Assembly: GCA_029961685.1 (NCBI GenBank)
Contig: JARWKL010000013.1
Coordinates: forward strand, 26,008,922-26,072,921
Source: Aristolochia californica
Taxonomy: Eukaryota; Streptophyta; Magnoliopsida; Piperales; Aristolochiaceae
DNA length: 64,000 bases
Direction: 5' to 3'
A model generated the notes under the pieces. The model worked only from the letters and a program-made list of their open reading frames with translations. It searched no databases and was not told the origin of the DNA. How positions within the stretch are numbered: the stretch's first letter is position 1; each line of letters begins with the position of its first letter. Of this stretch, positions 25,301 to 38,547 are shown piece after piece. Position numbers and translations under genes: made by a program.

Positions 25301-28300
25301 GAGGAAGCCGTTATAGAAGAAAGTGGCATGGAGTCCATTTGAAGATGGGTTAGTTTTTGGGAAGAGTTAGATTGCAATTTGAACATCTTCACACCATATA
25401 TCTAGAGTTTGAATCTGTTTTTCTTTTTATTTATCTAAACTTGTAACTAGTTATCAATTAGCATTTGATAAAAATTCAAATTAAATCGATGAGTAAGGTC
25501 TCATATTTAAGAGAGATTGAATACCATTATGCGAGTATGCTATTGTGTTGATCGAGTTGGGCAATTTTGCAAAAAAAATTGATAACAAGGAGAAATATCT
25601 AATTCTCTTGATTAAGGTAATTGAGTATATACAAAATGATCCCAAAATCAAGTCAAGACACTAAAATCCATCAACGAAAAAGGAAAAAACTTCAAGCCTT
25701 GTCCATTATTCCAATGAAAAGTTTTGAAGGGAGGCATCAATAGATATAAAAATTTGATCACCAAAATTAGAACTTCGATCGATGGTTCAAATCATGCATA
25801 TTTATCAACGATCAAGATTTGAAGTATCTGACCACTAATCAAAATTGGAACTCTTAATGGTCGAATTATAGAAATTGGTTAACAATTGATTAACAGTCAA
25901 AGTCAAAGCCTTGATCAAAATTTGGATCAATTATTGAGATTAGAACTCGATCAATAGTTAACATTAGGCCAATCATATGAGCTAACATTAAAATAAAATT
26001 AGAGAATAATTGCCACCTAAGCAAGGGAGGTGGCACATGGTATTGTAGGAAATTGTCACCTAAGCAAGAGAAATAACACATAATAGACACATGACACCTA
26101 TAGAATAGGGACAAATAAGGTGACACTTTGAAGTTTGAAATCCACAAAATATTAGCTAATCAATGGCTTAACATATGTCACATTTTTCATGGATTAGAAA
26201 TAATCAAATATGAGAAAGATCAAGTGGAGGAGAAAAAAGGTGGGTGGTTCAACCAACAACCCTTGTGGAAGATGGAGAGGATCAAGTGGAGAGAAAAAAA
26301 CCAACCACCCTTGGTCAAAAATAGGAAGTATCAAGTGGAAGAGATAAAGGTGGGTAGTTACCACCTAGCTTTGGCCTATCAATAGAGGCCAATTCTCCAT
26401 AAAATGAGAACTTTTGGAGGGAAAAATTGCTAGAGCAATTAGAAAAGTTTGTATAGGGAAACTACACTCATTTGAAGAAAAAAACTTTTGTGGCCCTACC
26501 TACACACCAAAGTTTAATCTATGTCCAAAACTCTAGTGGAATTCTGCAATAAAAGTAAAAACTAATAATCATCTTTGTTGCTACTTAGCAACTATTCTTA
26601 GACTAGTTACGGGATCAAATTTTCTCATCAAGAACAAAGTGAAAGTTAGTTGTAAAGTTGAAGCTAACCAGCTAAAGAAGTTCCTATTCATTTATCAAAT
26701 TGTGTTAGGTTTTAATCAAGTCGTGTGTGGAGATCGAATTATAAGAGCAACTTCAAAGATTGGACTCTAACACTCGAACTTTTGTGATTTTCTTTCCGTT
26801 GTTGTACTTACAGTTGCACTATTTTGTGGACTAGATTCTTTTATATGTTAACAACGGGTAGAAAACTCATTCCCACTATTATGAAACCTCTTTTTATCCC
26901 CGCTACTCTAATTAGTGTGAGAATTGAAATTTCATTTTTTAGGGAAGACAAGTTACCTTTTTAGAGAGAAAGAAATGACAGATAGGGAACTCATTGCCAT
27001 TACTAGGGAACTTTTTTTTTTTTTTTATCCTAAAGCATCTACTCTAATGACCCTAGTTTAAATGGGATTTTTTGTTTTTTAGGGGGATAAGTTATTATTT
27101 TTAGGTAATCACTCTAATTTCATCACTATTTGGAGACCGAACATGTAACTCTTCTCCATGTATGGAGACCAAAATTGAGGAAGGGCAAACATGAAATACC
27201 CTTACTCCAAATAAAGGGAAGCTTAATTTCAAAAGTCTGAGTTAGAATATGAATGATGTAGGTGTAAAATTAGTGAGAAAGAATATAAGAGGGTCCAAGG
27301 TCATGAAAACTTTTAAGTAGAAGGGTAAAATAGATGTTAGAATTTATGAGAGAGTAGGGGTCTAAATTACTTCAGGAATTTCTAGTTTTAGAAGTTTAAG
27401 TTAACACCAAAGTTAGTTTAGGAGATAGTGTCTTAGTTAGAGAAACATTAGTCGATTTATTTTTCCTTTTCAAACCCTATGTAATCTTCTATTTTGATAA
27501 ATACTTAAAGAAACATGTGGACAATTTGGTAACAAAGCAAGTAGTATGTCAAGTGTTCGAGTTTCCAAAGGGCCAACATATGAAATGAGTTTTCAAGTGA
27601 TCACCCCTAGAAGGATGAATGTCACAAAATCATATGAATACATGCATAAATAAGTGTAAAAAGTGTTCTAATAAAAACACTAACGAGAGTATCGAGCTAC
27701 AGAGGAAGCCCAAAAACTTGACTCCACCCTCTAAGAGAAACTTATTTTTTTTCGATCCTCATGCATAAACAAAGGTAAACAACTAATTGAAAAGGCTCCT
27801 TTATCTTTGAACAAACTTTCAAGGAGGATCCCACTAATGGGTTATGTTTGACAAACGCCTAACCAATATAATCCAACAGACCGATCTGTTAGGTGAGGAA
27901 AGTTACCGCCTACAAGAGTGGACGGAACAACTCTAACAATGGTTAGTTGATTGCATTTTACTTGTGTGGTATGTTACCTATGTTAATTATTAATTGGGAA
28001 TTTTTATAAATAAATTTTATTTTTATATAATTAGTTAATTATTTTTAAAAAAATATGTAATATGACAGTAATAAAAAAACTATTTATTTTGGGGAAATTT
28101 TTGATAATTCTCAAGCGTAAGTGAGGGCAAATCATGAAGTGTCAAAATTATTTCTTTATCCCGCCCCGGCTCTTTCTTCTGTGCTTCGTTATGAATCTTA
28201 TGAAATTGATGGGCCAAATGCATCTACCCTTCATGATTGGGAATTTGGCAGAAACTGAACGTCTCTGTATCGGCGTGTAGAATCTGAAGCCCAGTGAAGT
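25300..28300. other. AT-rich intergenic region without a recognised gene
   Basis: No coding region is supported. Imperfect short repeats occur: CACCTAAGCAAG twice near 26010-26060, GTGGAGGAGAAAAAAGG-like units at 26225-26360, and a diverged pair ACTCATTCCCACTA / ACTCATTGCCATTA near 26868 and 26990. These suggest very old transposon sequence. Confidence 0.4.
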
Positions 28301-28304
28301 GGAT

Positions 28305-28316
28305 ATGAACTTATGA
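28305..28316 (+). promoter_or_regulatory. Minimal upstream ORF overlapping the PPR start codon
   Basis: ATG AAC TTA TGA (three sense codons) ends so that its stop overlaps the main start (ATGA at 28313-28316). If transcription starts upstream, ribosomes would have to skip this ATG or reinitiate, so it could lower PPR translation. That effect is inference. Confidence 0.5.
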
Positions 28317-30757
28317 ACAAATTGACCTCACGCCCTTTTCAACTCTCTCTGAAGCTATGTGTAGAACGAAACCACGAAGAATCCATCAAATCTATTCAAT
28401 CCTTACCATTGGCCTGTCCTACGATTTGTTCCGTCGTATCATCAAATCGTTTGTTGCGTGCATTATCAAAATGGGGTCGCATCGACGTAGCCCGTCAGAT
28501 GTTCGACAAAATGAGTCAAAGAGACGAGTTCAGCTGGAGCACGATGATTTCAGGTTATGCACGGTGGGGCCGTCTTGTGGAAGCTCACCAGCTTTTCGAG
28601 CAGACCCCTAACCGAATCTCTGTTACTTGGTCTTCCCTTATTTCTGGATATGCCCATTATGGGCTTCCAGACAAAGTTCTGGAATTGTTCTGGCAAATGC
28701 AACTTGAAGGACTAAAACCCGATGAGTATACACTTGGGAGTGTCTTATGTGCCTGCTCAAACTTTTCTTTGCTTCAGAGAGGCAAACAAGTCCACTGTTG
28801 CGCTATAAAAACTTCGTGTGACTCTAACATTTATGTAGTCACAGGACTAGTTGATATGTACGCTAAGTGTATGCAAATCTCTGATGCTAGTTACCTTTTT
28901 GATAGAATAAGTGAGGGAAAGAATCATGTACTGTGGACTGCAATTGTTTCTGGGTATTGTCAAAACGGTGATGGGATTGCTTCTATAAGATATTTCTGTA
29001 ACATGTGGATTGAAGGTGTGGGCCCAAATCAATTTACATTTCCTAGTGTTTTGACTGCTTGTGCTATAGCTTTGGCACATGGGTTTGGAATGCAAGTGCA
29101 CGGATGTATTGTTCGAACTGGTTTTAGTGGTAATGTGTTTGTGGACAGTGCCTTGATATATATGTATGCCAAATGTGGGGATCTCGAAAGTGCAAAAAAT
29201 GTCTTGGAACTAACGGAGACGGAAGATGTGGTTTCTTGGAACTGTTTGATAGTTGGGTGTGTAAGGCAGGGTAACTGGAATGAAGCTCTGTCCTTATTCA
29301 GGAAAATGTATGTGAAGGGCATGAAAATTGATGGCTTTACATATCCATCTGTTCTAAATTCTTTAGCTTCTCTCAAGGACATAAAAATTGCAAAATGTGT
29401 TCATGGATTGATTGTGAGAACTGGTTTTGAGGAGTATAAGCATGTGAGCAATGCTCTTATTGACATGTATGCAAAACATGGTATGCTAGAGTGTGCATTT
29501 GGTGTATTTGATAACATGTGCGAGCCAGATGTAATTTCATGGACTTCTTTGATTGGAGGTTATACACATTGCGGGTCCCATGAGAAGGCACTCAACCTGT
29601 TCTGTCAGATGAGGAAAATGGGTATTGGGTTGGATGAATTTGCTATTTCTGGTATTTTAAGTGCTTGTGCAGGGTTGACAGTTTTGGATTTTGGACGGCA
29701 AGTTCATGTAATTTTAATTAAAATCGGGTTTGTGTCATCTCTTTCAGTAGACAATTCTCTCATGACAATGTATGCAAAATGTGGGTCCATAGAGGATGCT
29801 CATCGGGCTTTTGACTTGATGCCTGTTCGAGATATAGTTTCTTGGACAGCCCTTATTGTCAGTTATGCCCGGAATGGGAGGGGAGAGGTTTCTTTACAGC
29901 TCTATGATGAGATGCTCAAGAGTGGCATTAGACCTGATTCTGTAACATTTATAGGTTTATTATTTGCATGTAGTCATGCTGGTCTTGTTGCAGAGGCAAA
30001 GTACCACTTTGAGTCCATGTCTAAAGTCTATGGTGTGAGTCCAGAAGCAGAGCACTATGCCTGCTTGATTGATGGTCTTGGAAGAGCTGGAAAAGTATGT
30101 GAAGCTGGGAAGTTACTTAACCAAATGATTGTTGAGGCAGACCCAACTGTCTGGAAAGCATTACTGGCTGCATGTAGAGTCCATGGCAACATAACACTAG
30201 GTGAGAAAGCTGCTTGGAGCCTTTTCAAATTGGAACCTCAAAATGCTGTCCCTTATGTTCTCCTCTCAAATATGTATTCTGCAGCTGGTAGGTGGGATGA
30301 TGCAGCAAAAATCCGCAGTTTGATGAAGTCAAGAGGAGTAACTAAAGAAGCTGGGTACAGTTGGATTGAGGTTAATGGTATAGTACACACCTTCATGGTT
30401 GAGGATGGAAGCCATCCAAGGGCCATTGATATATACTCCAAAATTGATGAGATAATTAGTATGATTAAGGAAGCAGGGTATGTTCCAGACACCAATTATG
30501 CCCTTCATGATGTTGATGAAGAGGTTAAGGAGTTAGGATTAGCTTATCACAGTGAGAAGTTGGCTGTGGCATTTGGGCTTATTACTTTGCCTCAAGGGGC
30601 CCCGATTAGGATCTTTAAGAACCTCCGTGTCTGTGGGGACTGCCATTGTGCCATAAAATTTGTCTCCAAAGTTTTTAAGCGGCATATTATCCTGAGGGAT
30701 TCCAATTGTTTTCATCACTTCAGGGAAGGAACATGTTCTTGTAGAGATTACTGGTAA
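28313..30757 (+). CDS. Pentatricopeptide repeat protein, PLS class with E/E+ and DYW domains
   Basis: A single-exon gene of 814 codons, normal for PPR genes. Repeats in 30-36 residue steps fill about residues 44-620, with the typical phrases NRLLRALSKWGRIDVARQMF, ALIYMYAKCGDLESAKNV and DVVSWNCLIVGCVRQGNWNEAL. The E and E+ segments follow (KEAGYSWIEVNGIVHTF). The C-terminal DYW domain holds the deaminase-like zinc signature HSEK and CGDCH and ends CSCRDYW. Such proteins bind organelle RNA in a sequence-specific way and direct C-to-U editing in mitochondria or plastids. No clear targeting peptide can be called by eye. The start at 28313 is the first ATG of the long frame. From memory the closest Arabidopsis counterpart is At3g61170. 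Confidence 0.95.
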   Translation: MNKLTSRPFQLSLKLCVERNHEESIKSIQSLPLACPTICSVVSSNRLLRALSKWGRIDVARQMFDKMSQRDEFSWSTMISGYARWGRLVEAHQLFEQTPNRISVTWSSLISGYAHYGLPDKVLELFWQMQLEGLKPDEYTLGSVLCACSNFSLLQRGKQVHCCAIKTSCDSNIYVVTGLVDMYAKCMQISDASYLFDRISEGKNHVLWTAIVSGYCQNGDGIASIRYFCNMWIEGVGPNQFTFPSVLTACAIALAHGFGMQVHGCIVRTGFSGNVFVDSALIYMYAKCGDLESAKNVLELTETEDVVSWNCLIVGCVRQGNWNEALSLFRKMYVKGMKIDGFTYPSVLNSLASLKDIKIAKCVHGLIVRTGFEEYKHVSNALIDMYAKHGMLECAFGVFDNMCEPDVISWTSLIGGYTHCGSHEKALNLFCQMRKMGIGLDEFAISGILSACAGLTVLDFGRQVHVILIKIGFVSSLSVDNSLMTMYAKCGSIEDAHRAFDLMPVRDIVSWTALIVSYARNGRGEVSLQLYDEMLKSGIRPDSVTFIGLLFACSHAGLVAEAKYHFESMSKVYGVSPEAEHYACLIDGLGRAGKVCEAGKLLNQMIVEADPTVWKALLAACRVHGNITLGEKAAWSLFKLEPQNAVPYVLLSNMYSAAGRWDDAAKIRSLMKSRGVTKEAGYSWIEVNGIVHTFMVEDGSHPRAIDIYSKIDEIISMIKEAGYVPDTNYALHDVDEEVKELGLAYHSEKLAVAFGLITLPQGAPIRIFKNLRVCGDCHCAIKFVSKVFKRHIILRDSNCFHHFREGTCSCRDYW

Positions 30758-30789
30758 AGATCAGCAACGCCACTGGGCACCTAGTCCTT

Positions 30790-30942
30790 TGAGATGCTTA
30801 AGCACTCATAAGACATTGCTTGCAAAGGGAGACCAAAACCGGGGGAGAAATACTAACTAGCCAGCTGAGTTGCTTTAGCATTCGTAAGCAATTGCTCACA
30901 AAGAGAGATTCAACAATTGGAGAAATACTAATGAGCCAGATG
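30790..30942 (+). repeat. 76-bp tandem duplication downstream of the PPR gene
   Basis: Copy 1 (about 30791-30866) and copy 2 (about 30867-30942) share GAGAAATACTAA.(T/C).AG.CAG and other blocks with moderate divergence. It lies within 190 bases of the PPR stop codon, so probably in the 3' UTR. Confidence 0.65.
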
Positions 30943-31054
30943 TGATTTTGGGATTGTGAAAAGTATGAAAATCTAGAGAGAGAGGAGAATAAGAGAGAAA
31001 GAGAGGAGAAGAAGAGAGAGAGAAAAAGAAGAGTGAAAAGATGCACAAGTTGTG

Positions 31055-34000
31055 AATGAGCAGCATCGGGGGTTGTGTATGACCCCCAATGCTATTTATT
31101 AGTCTTATATAGAAAACACTTATTCCTTTATAACTCTCATTTTACTCTCCCTATGAATATAAAAAAATTATACATTGACTAAATCAAACATGTTGAATTA
31201 GATAGTGCCATAATATTAAATATTTGATCATGTAAAATAATCAAAATATTATTAAGCTGATTTTCTCATTCCCCTTCAAACTAGAGTATATATATCCATG
31301 AGGCCCAAGTTGTCACAAATGCTCATAAATTTGTGTTTTCCTAATGTCCTTGGTGAAGACATTTACGAGTTGATCAGTCGAACGAACATAGGGGTGATCA
31401 CATATTTTTTCATCACAATATCTCTAACAAAATGATGATGTACCTCTATGTGCTTTGTTTTCTCATGAAAAATTGGAATGTTATCAATAAATATAATAAC
31501 TTAGTTGTTACATAACATAGTCATGAGTTCATTTTGATAGAAGTCTAACTCCCTAGAGGTTGATCTCACCTACATGAGTTCGCTAACAATATGTCTCATA
31601 GCGTTGTATACTGTTTCTGTGTTGGATCTATGTGCAACATTTTGTTTATTATTTTTCCAATTGATTAAGTTGCTACCCAGAAAGACACAATAGCTCGTAG
31701 TTGATTTGTAGTCTAACTTTGACCTAGCGTAGTCTACATCAAAGAATGCCTCAATTTTCAAGTGGTCATTATTTTTAAAGAAAAGACTTTTCCCTGGTGC
31801 TCCTTTGAGATATCTCAAGATCTTCTAAGCTGCTTCAAAATGAATCTTCCTTGGGTGTTTCATAAACTAACTTACTATACTTACTGTAAAAGAAATATCT
31901 AGGCGCGTAACTGTGGCATATATGAGTTTCCCAACCAATCTCTTATACAATATTTTATCATTCAATTCTACACTTTGGTCATTGTGTAAATATCCATCGA
32001 AGTATATATCGGTTTAGCTCCTAATAATACATACTCATATAGCATATCAGTTATGTACTTTATTTGAGATAATACTAGTCTTTCTTTGTTTTTTGCAACT
32101 TCAACACCTAAAAAATATTTTAATGCTCCCAAGTCTTTGGTTTGGAAGTGAGTAGTAAGTAGTTTTTTAACTTTTTCAATTTCAGGGGTATCATTGCTAG
32201 ATAATATAATATCATACACATATATAAGTAAAACTATGATCTTCAAAGGTATTTTGCATGACAAATAGCGAATGATCACAATTACTCCTAGAAGAGCCCA
32301 TAGACATCATTACTTGGCTAAAATTTTCAAACCAAACACAATGATTTTGTTTCAACCTATAAATTGTTTTATTGAGTCTGCATACTTTGTGCACCTCCCC
32401 ATGCGCAACATACCCCGAAGGTTGCTCCATATAGACTTCTTTTTCTAGGTTACCATAGAGAAAAATATTTTTTATGTCTAACCGGCATAAGGGCCAACCC
32501 TGAGCAACAACAATAGATACAGAATGTATACCCAAGATAATCGAGCAACTAGAGAAAAGGTTTCAAACGCATCTACTACATAAATTTGTGTATATGCTTT
32601 GGCCACCAGACGAACTTTATACCTCTCAACTAAACCATCAGCCTTGTATTTGAATGTATACACCTATCTATAGCCAACCACTGTGGCACTTGAAAGTACC
32701 TCTTATAACTTTCAGGTTCCTTGCTCAAACAGGGCAACCATCTTAGCATCCATGGCTTGCTTCCATTGTGGAGAAGACATAACATCCTGCACTAAAGAAG
32801 GAATAGTGCAAGTAGAGATAGGCAATGTGAATTTTTGTAGTTTTTAAACAAATGATCATATGACACAAAATGAGACAACGGATAACAAGTACCTTTTCGA
32901 ACACCTTTCCTTATAGCAATGGGTAGGTACAAATCACTTACCTCGGGATCATAAGAGGAAGATGAATCATGGTCCCGCATGAGAGAGGGAGTCGTTGACT
33001 GAGAGAGATGTACTTGTCAATGCTGATATACCTACAAGGGTTTCTCAACATTGGTATTTTGTGTAGGTCCAAGAAAATCATCAACTGCCAAGGGGAATAA
33101 CTGACTCAAAAATTGGGGAAGAAAATGGTACATCAGTGGGAGTAGTAGACTAAAAAATGGAGTATCCTAAAAAAATGTGACATATGCAACGAGAGTACCA
33201 AAGAAAAATACACTTAATTACATGAGGAGATAACTTATCTTTGGATGATACCATAACATGAATAAAATAAACATATCCAAAGACACGAGGCAAAACTGAG
33301 AACAATGGAGCTAAAGGTAACAAATTTTGAATGGAAATTTCACCTTTAAGGATAGATGAATGCATCTTATTGATCAATTAGTATGCAGTAAGCGCTACAT
33401 CACCCCAAAAGTGCTTAGGAACCTTCATATGTAACATCATAGTGTAATCTACTTCTAGTAGAAGACAATTTTTACACTCTGCAATTCCATTTTTTTGTGG
33501 AGTAAACATACATGAGGTTTGATGAATGATCCCTTGATTTTACAAAAGTTGTCAAACTTATGATTCATAAAATCAAGACCATTGTTAGTGTGCAAAAATG
33601 GATAGAAGTCGAAAACTGATTCTTTATTTCATTGTAAAAGAGTTTGAATACATTGAAAGCTCCAAAATTCTCTCAAAGGACCTAAACCCAAGTACACCTA
33701 TTAAAATCATCAATAAATGAGATCAATTTTTCTAGCGAAGGATGACCTAATCGCAAATGCCACTGGAATGGGGTAGCAAATGTATGAAGTGCATGTAGGG
33801 TATTATCTTCGTCGCAAGGTCCTGAAATAGATTATGAGTAGGATAAAAAGTCAGAGAACAATTCATAGACTTAATTAATTAGCTAATAACATATTTAGGG
33901 GAAATTTAGGAACAAGTAAAGCAGATTGAGGAGACACAGACGATTCATGGATAACTATACCAACATCCTTGCCTGAGGAAACAAACCCATCAACTAAATT

Positions 34001-35848
34001 TACTTGCTCTATATGTGATGACTCTTTCATGTTAGAAAACAAGGATGGCATACTTGACATGTGAGTGGTAGTTCTGGAATCGATAACCCAGGTAGGAGAA
34101 GAGGACACAATGAAGAGCGGACATACCTAAAGTATCCAGAGTAGTAGTAGGAGTAGGAGCATAAACCATAGATGTTGAGGATGAACCAATTGATAATTGA
34201 GCTAAATGTTACATAATTTGTTGTTGTTGTTGAAAGAGCTGTTGTACCTTATTAGCTCCCTTTGAGAGGATGAAGCAACAACCTCTGAGATTGTTCCACT
34301 AGTCTCATGGCTGGTAGAGTTTGCCCAGGCAGACTTTCCAAATTTTATCCAAAATCTATGAGAGTAATGGTTATTTCATCCAAAATAAACACATTTCCTC
34401 CCAAACTTACCATCACCTCTGCTTGAACTGCCTCTACCTCTACCTCGCCCAAAACCTATCTAACCTCGAGATGAGTCTTTTGGGCTAGGATTAGGGCCCA
34501 AAGTATTAAGTGCAACAACATCTGTCACCTTACCTCCTTTTTCTTCTTTGGATACCAAAGTTGTTTTTGCCTCACAATTTTGTTGAAAGCAGTGGATAAT
34601 GAAGGTACCTCTTCTTAAGCTAAGATATGTGCCTTAATGTTGTCAAACTCCCCACCTAGGTCATCAAGAAACTTCGCCACCAGTAGTTGGTTATGTTGTT
34701 TTCTTAATTCCTTCTCATCCATAGTGAATGGATAATATATACTAATTTCCTACGAGCATCCCACAAATGTACTGTAATATTGTATAACAGTCTTGTTACT
34801 CCTTTTCAAACCAAATAAATCGGTGTACAATTCATAAACTTTGGATAAATTACTTTCTTGAGCATATAGATACTCCAAAGAAACTCATATAGCCTTTGTT
34901 GTTTAACAATGCATCACTTGACTCTACAATGTTGAATCATTGTTGACAATCCAAATCATAACTTGGTTGTCTTCAGCTTCCCAATCATTAGTCATTGGGA
35001 TTGGAGGACCATCTCTGATGTACTTTGTCCTTCTTCTTCCCTTCAAGAACATTTTCATTGACCTGGCCCAATTAAGATAATTTGGTCTTGTCATTTCTTT
35101 GTTGTCATAAAACTACATCTTTGCCATCAAATTTACCCATATCGTTAGATGGTACATAAACTTCACCCAAATCAGCCATAGAGTAAGTATAGAGTTACCA
35201 AAAATATTCAATTTTAATATCCAAATACTTTTTCAAATTCCTAGATATGGGTCCCACATCATAAAAAAATTAGGGTTAGGGCAGGATGTGAAGTGTGCAA
35301 ATGATATGTGCTTAAATCAACATCATATATCAAATAGATAGAAGATCCTTCAAGAATATACCACAATTAGGGCTAATGTCAACATGTAGATTGATGATGC
35401 AGGCACATGTCTAAGGATAGTTGATGCACATCCCAAAATCTTACCTTAAGGTTATGGTAGAAGAAAATAGAGAAAATTTTGAATTTTTACCAACCAGTCA
35501 TCGAGGAGATTTGGACAACCTTGATTTTGTGAAGACTTCCAAATAAAGAGGAGTTTTCTGGCTAAGATGTACTCCCAGCAGCTATTATTTCTCTAAATGA
35601 GCTGCATTGGGGATTGTGCACGACTGCCAATGTTATTTATTAGGTTTTAAGTCATCAAGTATAGAAATAACAAAAAATGCCCCTCTTACATAGAAAACTT
35701 TTATTCCTTTATAACTCTCATTATACTCTTCCTATGAATATAAAAATTTGTATACTGACTAAATCAAACTTGGTGAACAAGATAAAGCTATAATATAAAA
35801 TATTCAATCATGTAAAATGACTAAAATATCCTTGAACTAATTTTCTTA
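31055..35848 (-). mobile_element. Element E: degenerate Ty1/copia retrotransposon with both LTR remnants
   Basis: The left (3') LTR remnant is 31055-31268 and the right (5') remnant 35595-35848; they share a diverged but clear match through TTATTCCTTTATAACTCTCAT. A polypurine-tract complement (TTCCCCTTC) follows the left LTR. Leftward order: gag start near 35180 (MADLGEVYVPSND...); protease 34108-33875, with active site IDSRTTTHM (DSG changed to DSR); integrase around 33380-33150; RT 32663-31968, whose catalytic box YVDD is damaged to YVYD; RNase H 31818-31570 (MRYLKGAPGKSLFF). Many stops occur throughout. Confidence 0.8.
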
Positions 35849-37620
35849 TAAGGATTGCACTCAGACTTCCATTTTCTCATTTCATTATACTAATCAATAA
35901 TGCAAATGAAGGTCCTAATAAAAAAATTGATAGAAACTGAGCACATGACATCTTGATAGTCCGAATTGGATTAGATATATATTTTATGCGGATCAAAACC
36001 TATATCTTGAGAATGTTTTGAAGCAGCTTTTATGTGCATGCTTTACTCGCACGAATGGAAGTATATCCCTCACACGGGACCAACAACTTCCAGGAAGTTT
36101 TACACTCAAGCCAAGATGATTCAGGAAGAATATAACTTTTTCAATGTAACTAGATAAGCAAGTTGTTACACAATTACTTTTTACGAAGTGACTTAGGATA
36201 TTTTTGTTTCTAGGTTTGTCATGTCATTTATTTGTTCAATGTCCCAACGGATGTATTTGTAATTTTGTGTAACATGTATACAAGTTACTCTAACAAAATT
36301 AAGGGAGGACTAATAGGGATGCAATTCAACAGATTTTTGCCCTCTCTCTCTCTCTCTTCACTTATCTTTTTCTTCTTCTACTCCTTTTATCTTTACCTTC
36401 TAGTTTCTAGATCTTCTTTACCTTTTGTTTTCGAATAATTTGGTTACTTAGAAGGGTTTACATATCCTCTGGCATGATTAATAATTTGGTTACTTAGAAG
36501 GGTTTACATATCCTCTGGCATGATTAACTGACCCTAAGGTTTTTATCACCATCAGAGTTGGTGATGTTGTTCCTGTTTTTTTATTTTTGTTTATTTTTTT
36601 AAATGATTAAGATCAAGAAATCAATTACAGTTTCTACTCATCTATGGGCCAAAAAAAAATATTTTTTTATGATTGGTTAGTACCATTTACTAAAAATGAT
36701 GGCATCAAGTTGGGTTAAGTAGCAAATTCGATCCAACTTGATCCTAAAAACTCTACTCTATATTTTCTTTGCTCACTCTGTAGGTTGGGGATGGTGTTGA
36801 GGAAAAAACCCATGTTGTTCTACGTAGAGACAGGTTTAATAAACCAGATTCGAACCTAAATCGACCACAACTCTAACTTGATCTAATTAACTTGTATACC
36901 CTTTTTTAAAGATTTTTATAATATTAAATGAGTGGTAGATTTGGCCAAGGGTATGGAGGGGTCGAGGATATGGAGATGGTGTTGCAAGGATAGAGATTAG
37001 ATTGGGGTTAGGATAGCATAGATAAGGTTCAAGTTCGGCTCGGGTTTTCAAAAACCCTACTCTAACTTAACTCATGGCCTCCCCTAATTAGAAGTATCAT
37101 AGTTATTGATAAAGTCTCTACCAGTCTCTTTTGAATTTAAACTTGAAACCCAAAGTATAACTACAATCTTACTTAAGGGTGTAACCATAGAGTCAATCAA
37201 AAGGTTTCCTTTTGCTGAAGACAACATTACCATTTTTCTCAAATTATTTCTAAGGTAGGGTGGAAAGTGGAAATGAAGCAAAAACCTTATTTTTACTAAT
37301 TAAATTTTACTAAACAATCGATATAGTTATTATAGCAAGAAAAGTCAAGAAGACTGAGTTTGCTGACATGACAACTCCCTTGGCCCCTAACACTCTAAGC
37401 ATACATGAGTTTAATGAAAATAAAAAGTAAGATAGAAAATAGAGATACAATCTAGAGAGAGGAAGAGAGACGATTAAGAATAGAAAATGAAAACACAAAG
37501 AGAAGCACAAAGAAGTTTAAGGATAGAAATCACAATAATAATAAAAAACAAATATGATGACGATAGATAGATAATGGCAATAGGGAAATAGATACACTAA
37601 TAATGAAGATACAGTTCTTA
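35849..37620. other. Intergenic, no gene recognised
   Basis: AT-rich sequence with a CT-rich run near 36340-36370 and the perfect 46-bp duplication listed separately. No coding region is supported. Confidence 0.4.
36435..36526. repeat. Perfect 46-bp tandem duplication
   Basis: The 46 bases at 36435-36480 (ATAATTTGGTTACTTAGAAG...) are repeated exactly at 36481-36526. Complete identity implies a recent duplication. Confidence 0.95.
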
Positions 37621-37629
37621 TATCAAAGA

Positions 37630-37900
37630 TTTCAGCCATTTCATATCACTTACAACATCCCGATATTTTGCTTCTATGTTGTATCAAGCTACTACTAGTT
37701 TCTTTTTAGCACACCAAGTAACCAAGTTTGCTACCTACCATTGTGAAATAATCGGAAGTGGATTTTTTGTCTTATGGAGATCCAACCTATTTTGCATCAA
37801 CAAACTCTTGTATGTTGATGTATGTGGTTCTTGTATAATAACTATTGTCCTGGATTTTTCTTGAGATATCTTAGAATTCTTTCTAATGTTTGCCAATGTG
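37630..37900 (-). mobile_element. Copia RNase H fragment
   Basis: On the minus strand the region resembles the C-terminal RNase H of copia pol (KKSTSDYFTMVGSKLGYL-type motif near 37780-37700), with stops. It is a fragment only, next to the LTR at 37903. Confidence 0.55.
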
Positions 37901-37902
37901 AT

Positions 37903-38547
37903 TGTTAGAACCCAAAATTACCCCAAAGAAACAAGAAAAGAAGAAAAGTAGAAGAGAAGAAGAGAAGAAGAAAAAGAAAAATAGAAAGCGAAGCCAACCA
38001 CGAAATAGAAAGTGTCACGTCTAAGAAACAAGGGGGTGGGGCATGAGGGCAAAAAGAGGAAATACCCAAGGGGCGTGGGACATGAGGACAAAAAGGGAAA
38101 TTTTTCTCTCTTCTTGATATTATAAAATCCTACTGGATTAGATTGATCTTTAATTGATGTAATCTTTCAATTCCTAGAATCTCTCATAGATTATGTAATC
38201 CTTTCAATTTCCAAAAATATCTCCCTGAGTTATGTAATCCTAGTTGATTAAGGAATTTTTCGAATCACGTTATAAATAGGGGTATTGGCTAAAAGAAGAA
38301 ATTAGTCAAGCCTATTCAAAAATCTCTCTTACCTCTTTCACCTCTCAAATTATTGCACTAACACCTCTCTTCTCTCATGTCCCCTACTCTTTTTTGCTTC
38401 TAACTCTGACTCTATCTCTTTTTCTTTCTCAACTTGACTTCTCTTCTCCTCTTTTCTCTCTTATTCCAAACCTTTTAACTTCTCTCTTTCAAACTCTTCA
38501 TAGCACTTTCAAGAGTAGATAAGGACCTTCCCAATGGGTTCTTTTCA
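37903..38547 (+). repeat. Orphan LTR with TATA box, followed by a primer site
   Basis: It starts TGTTAGAACCC, ends TTTTCA, is about 645 bp long, and has a TATA box TATAAATA at 38271-38278. TGGTATCAGAG (38550-38560) follows, matching the tRNA-iMet primer site. This makes it a plus-strand 5' LTR. No gag or pol can be read downstream, so the body has been lost or replaced. Confidence 0.7.
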
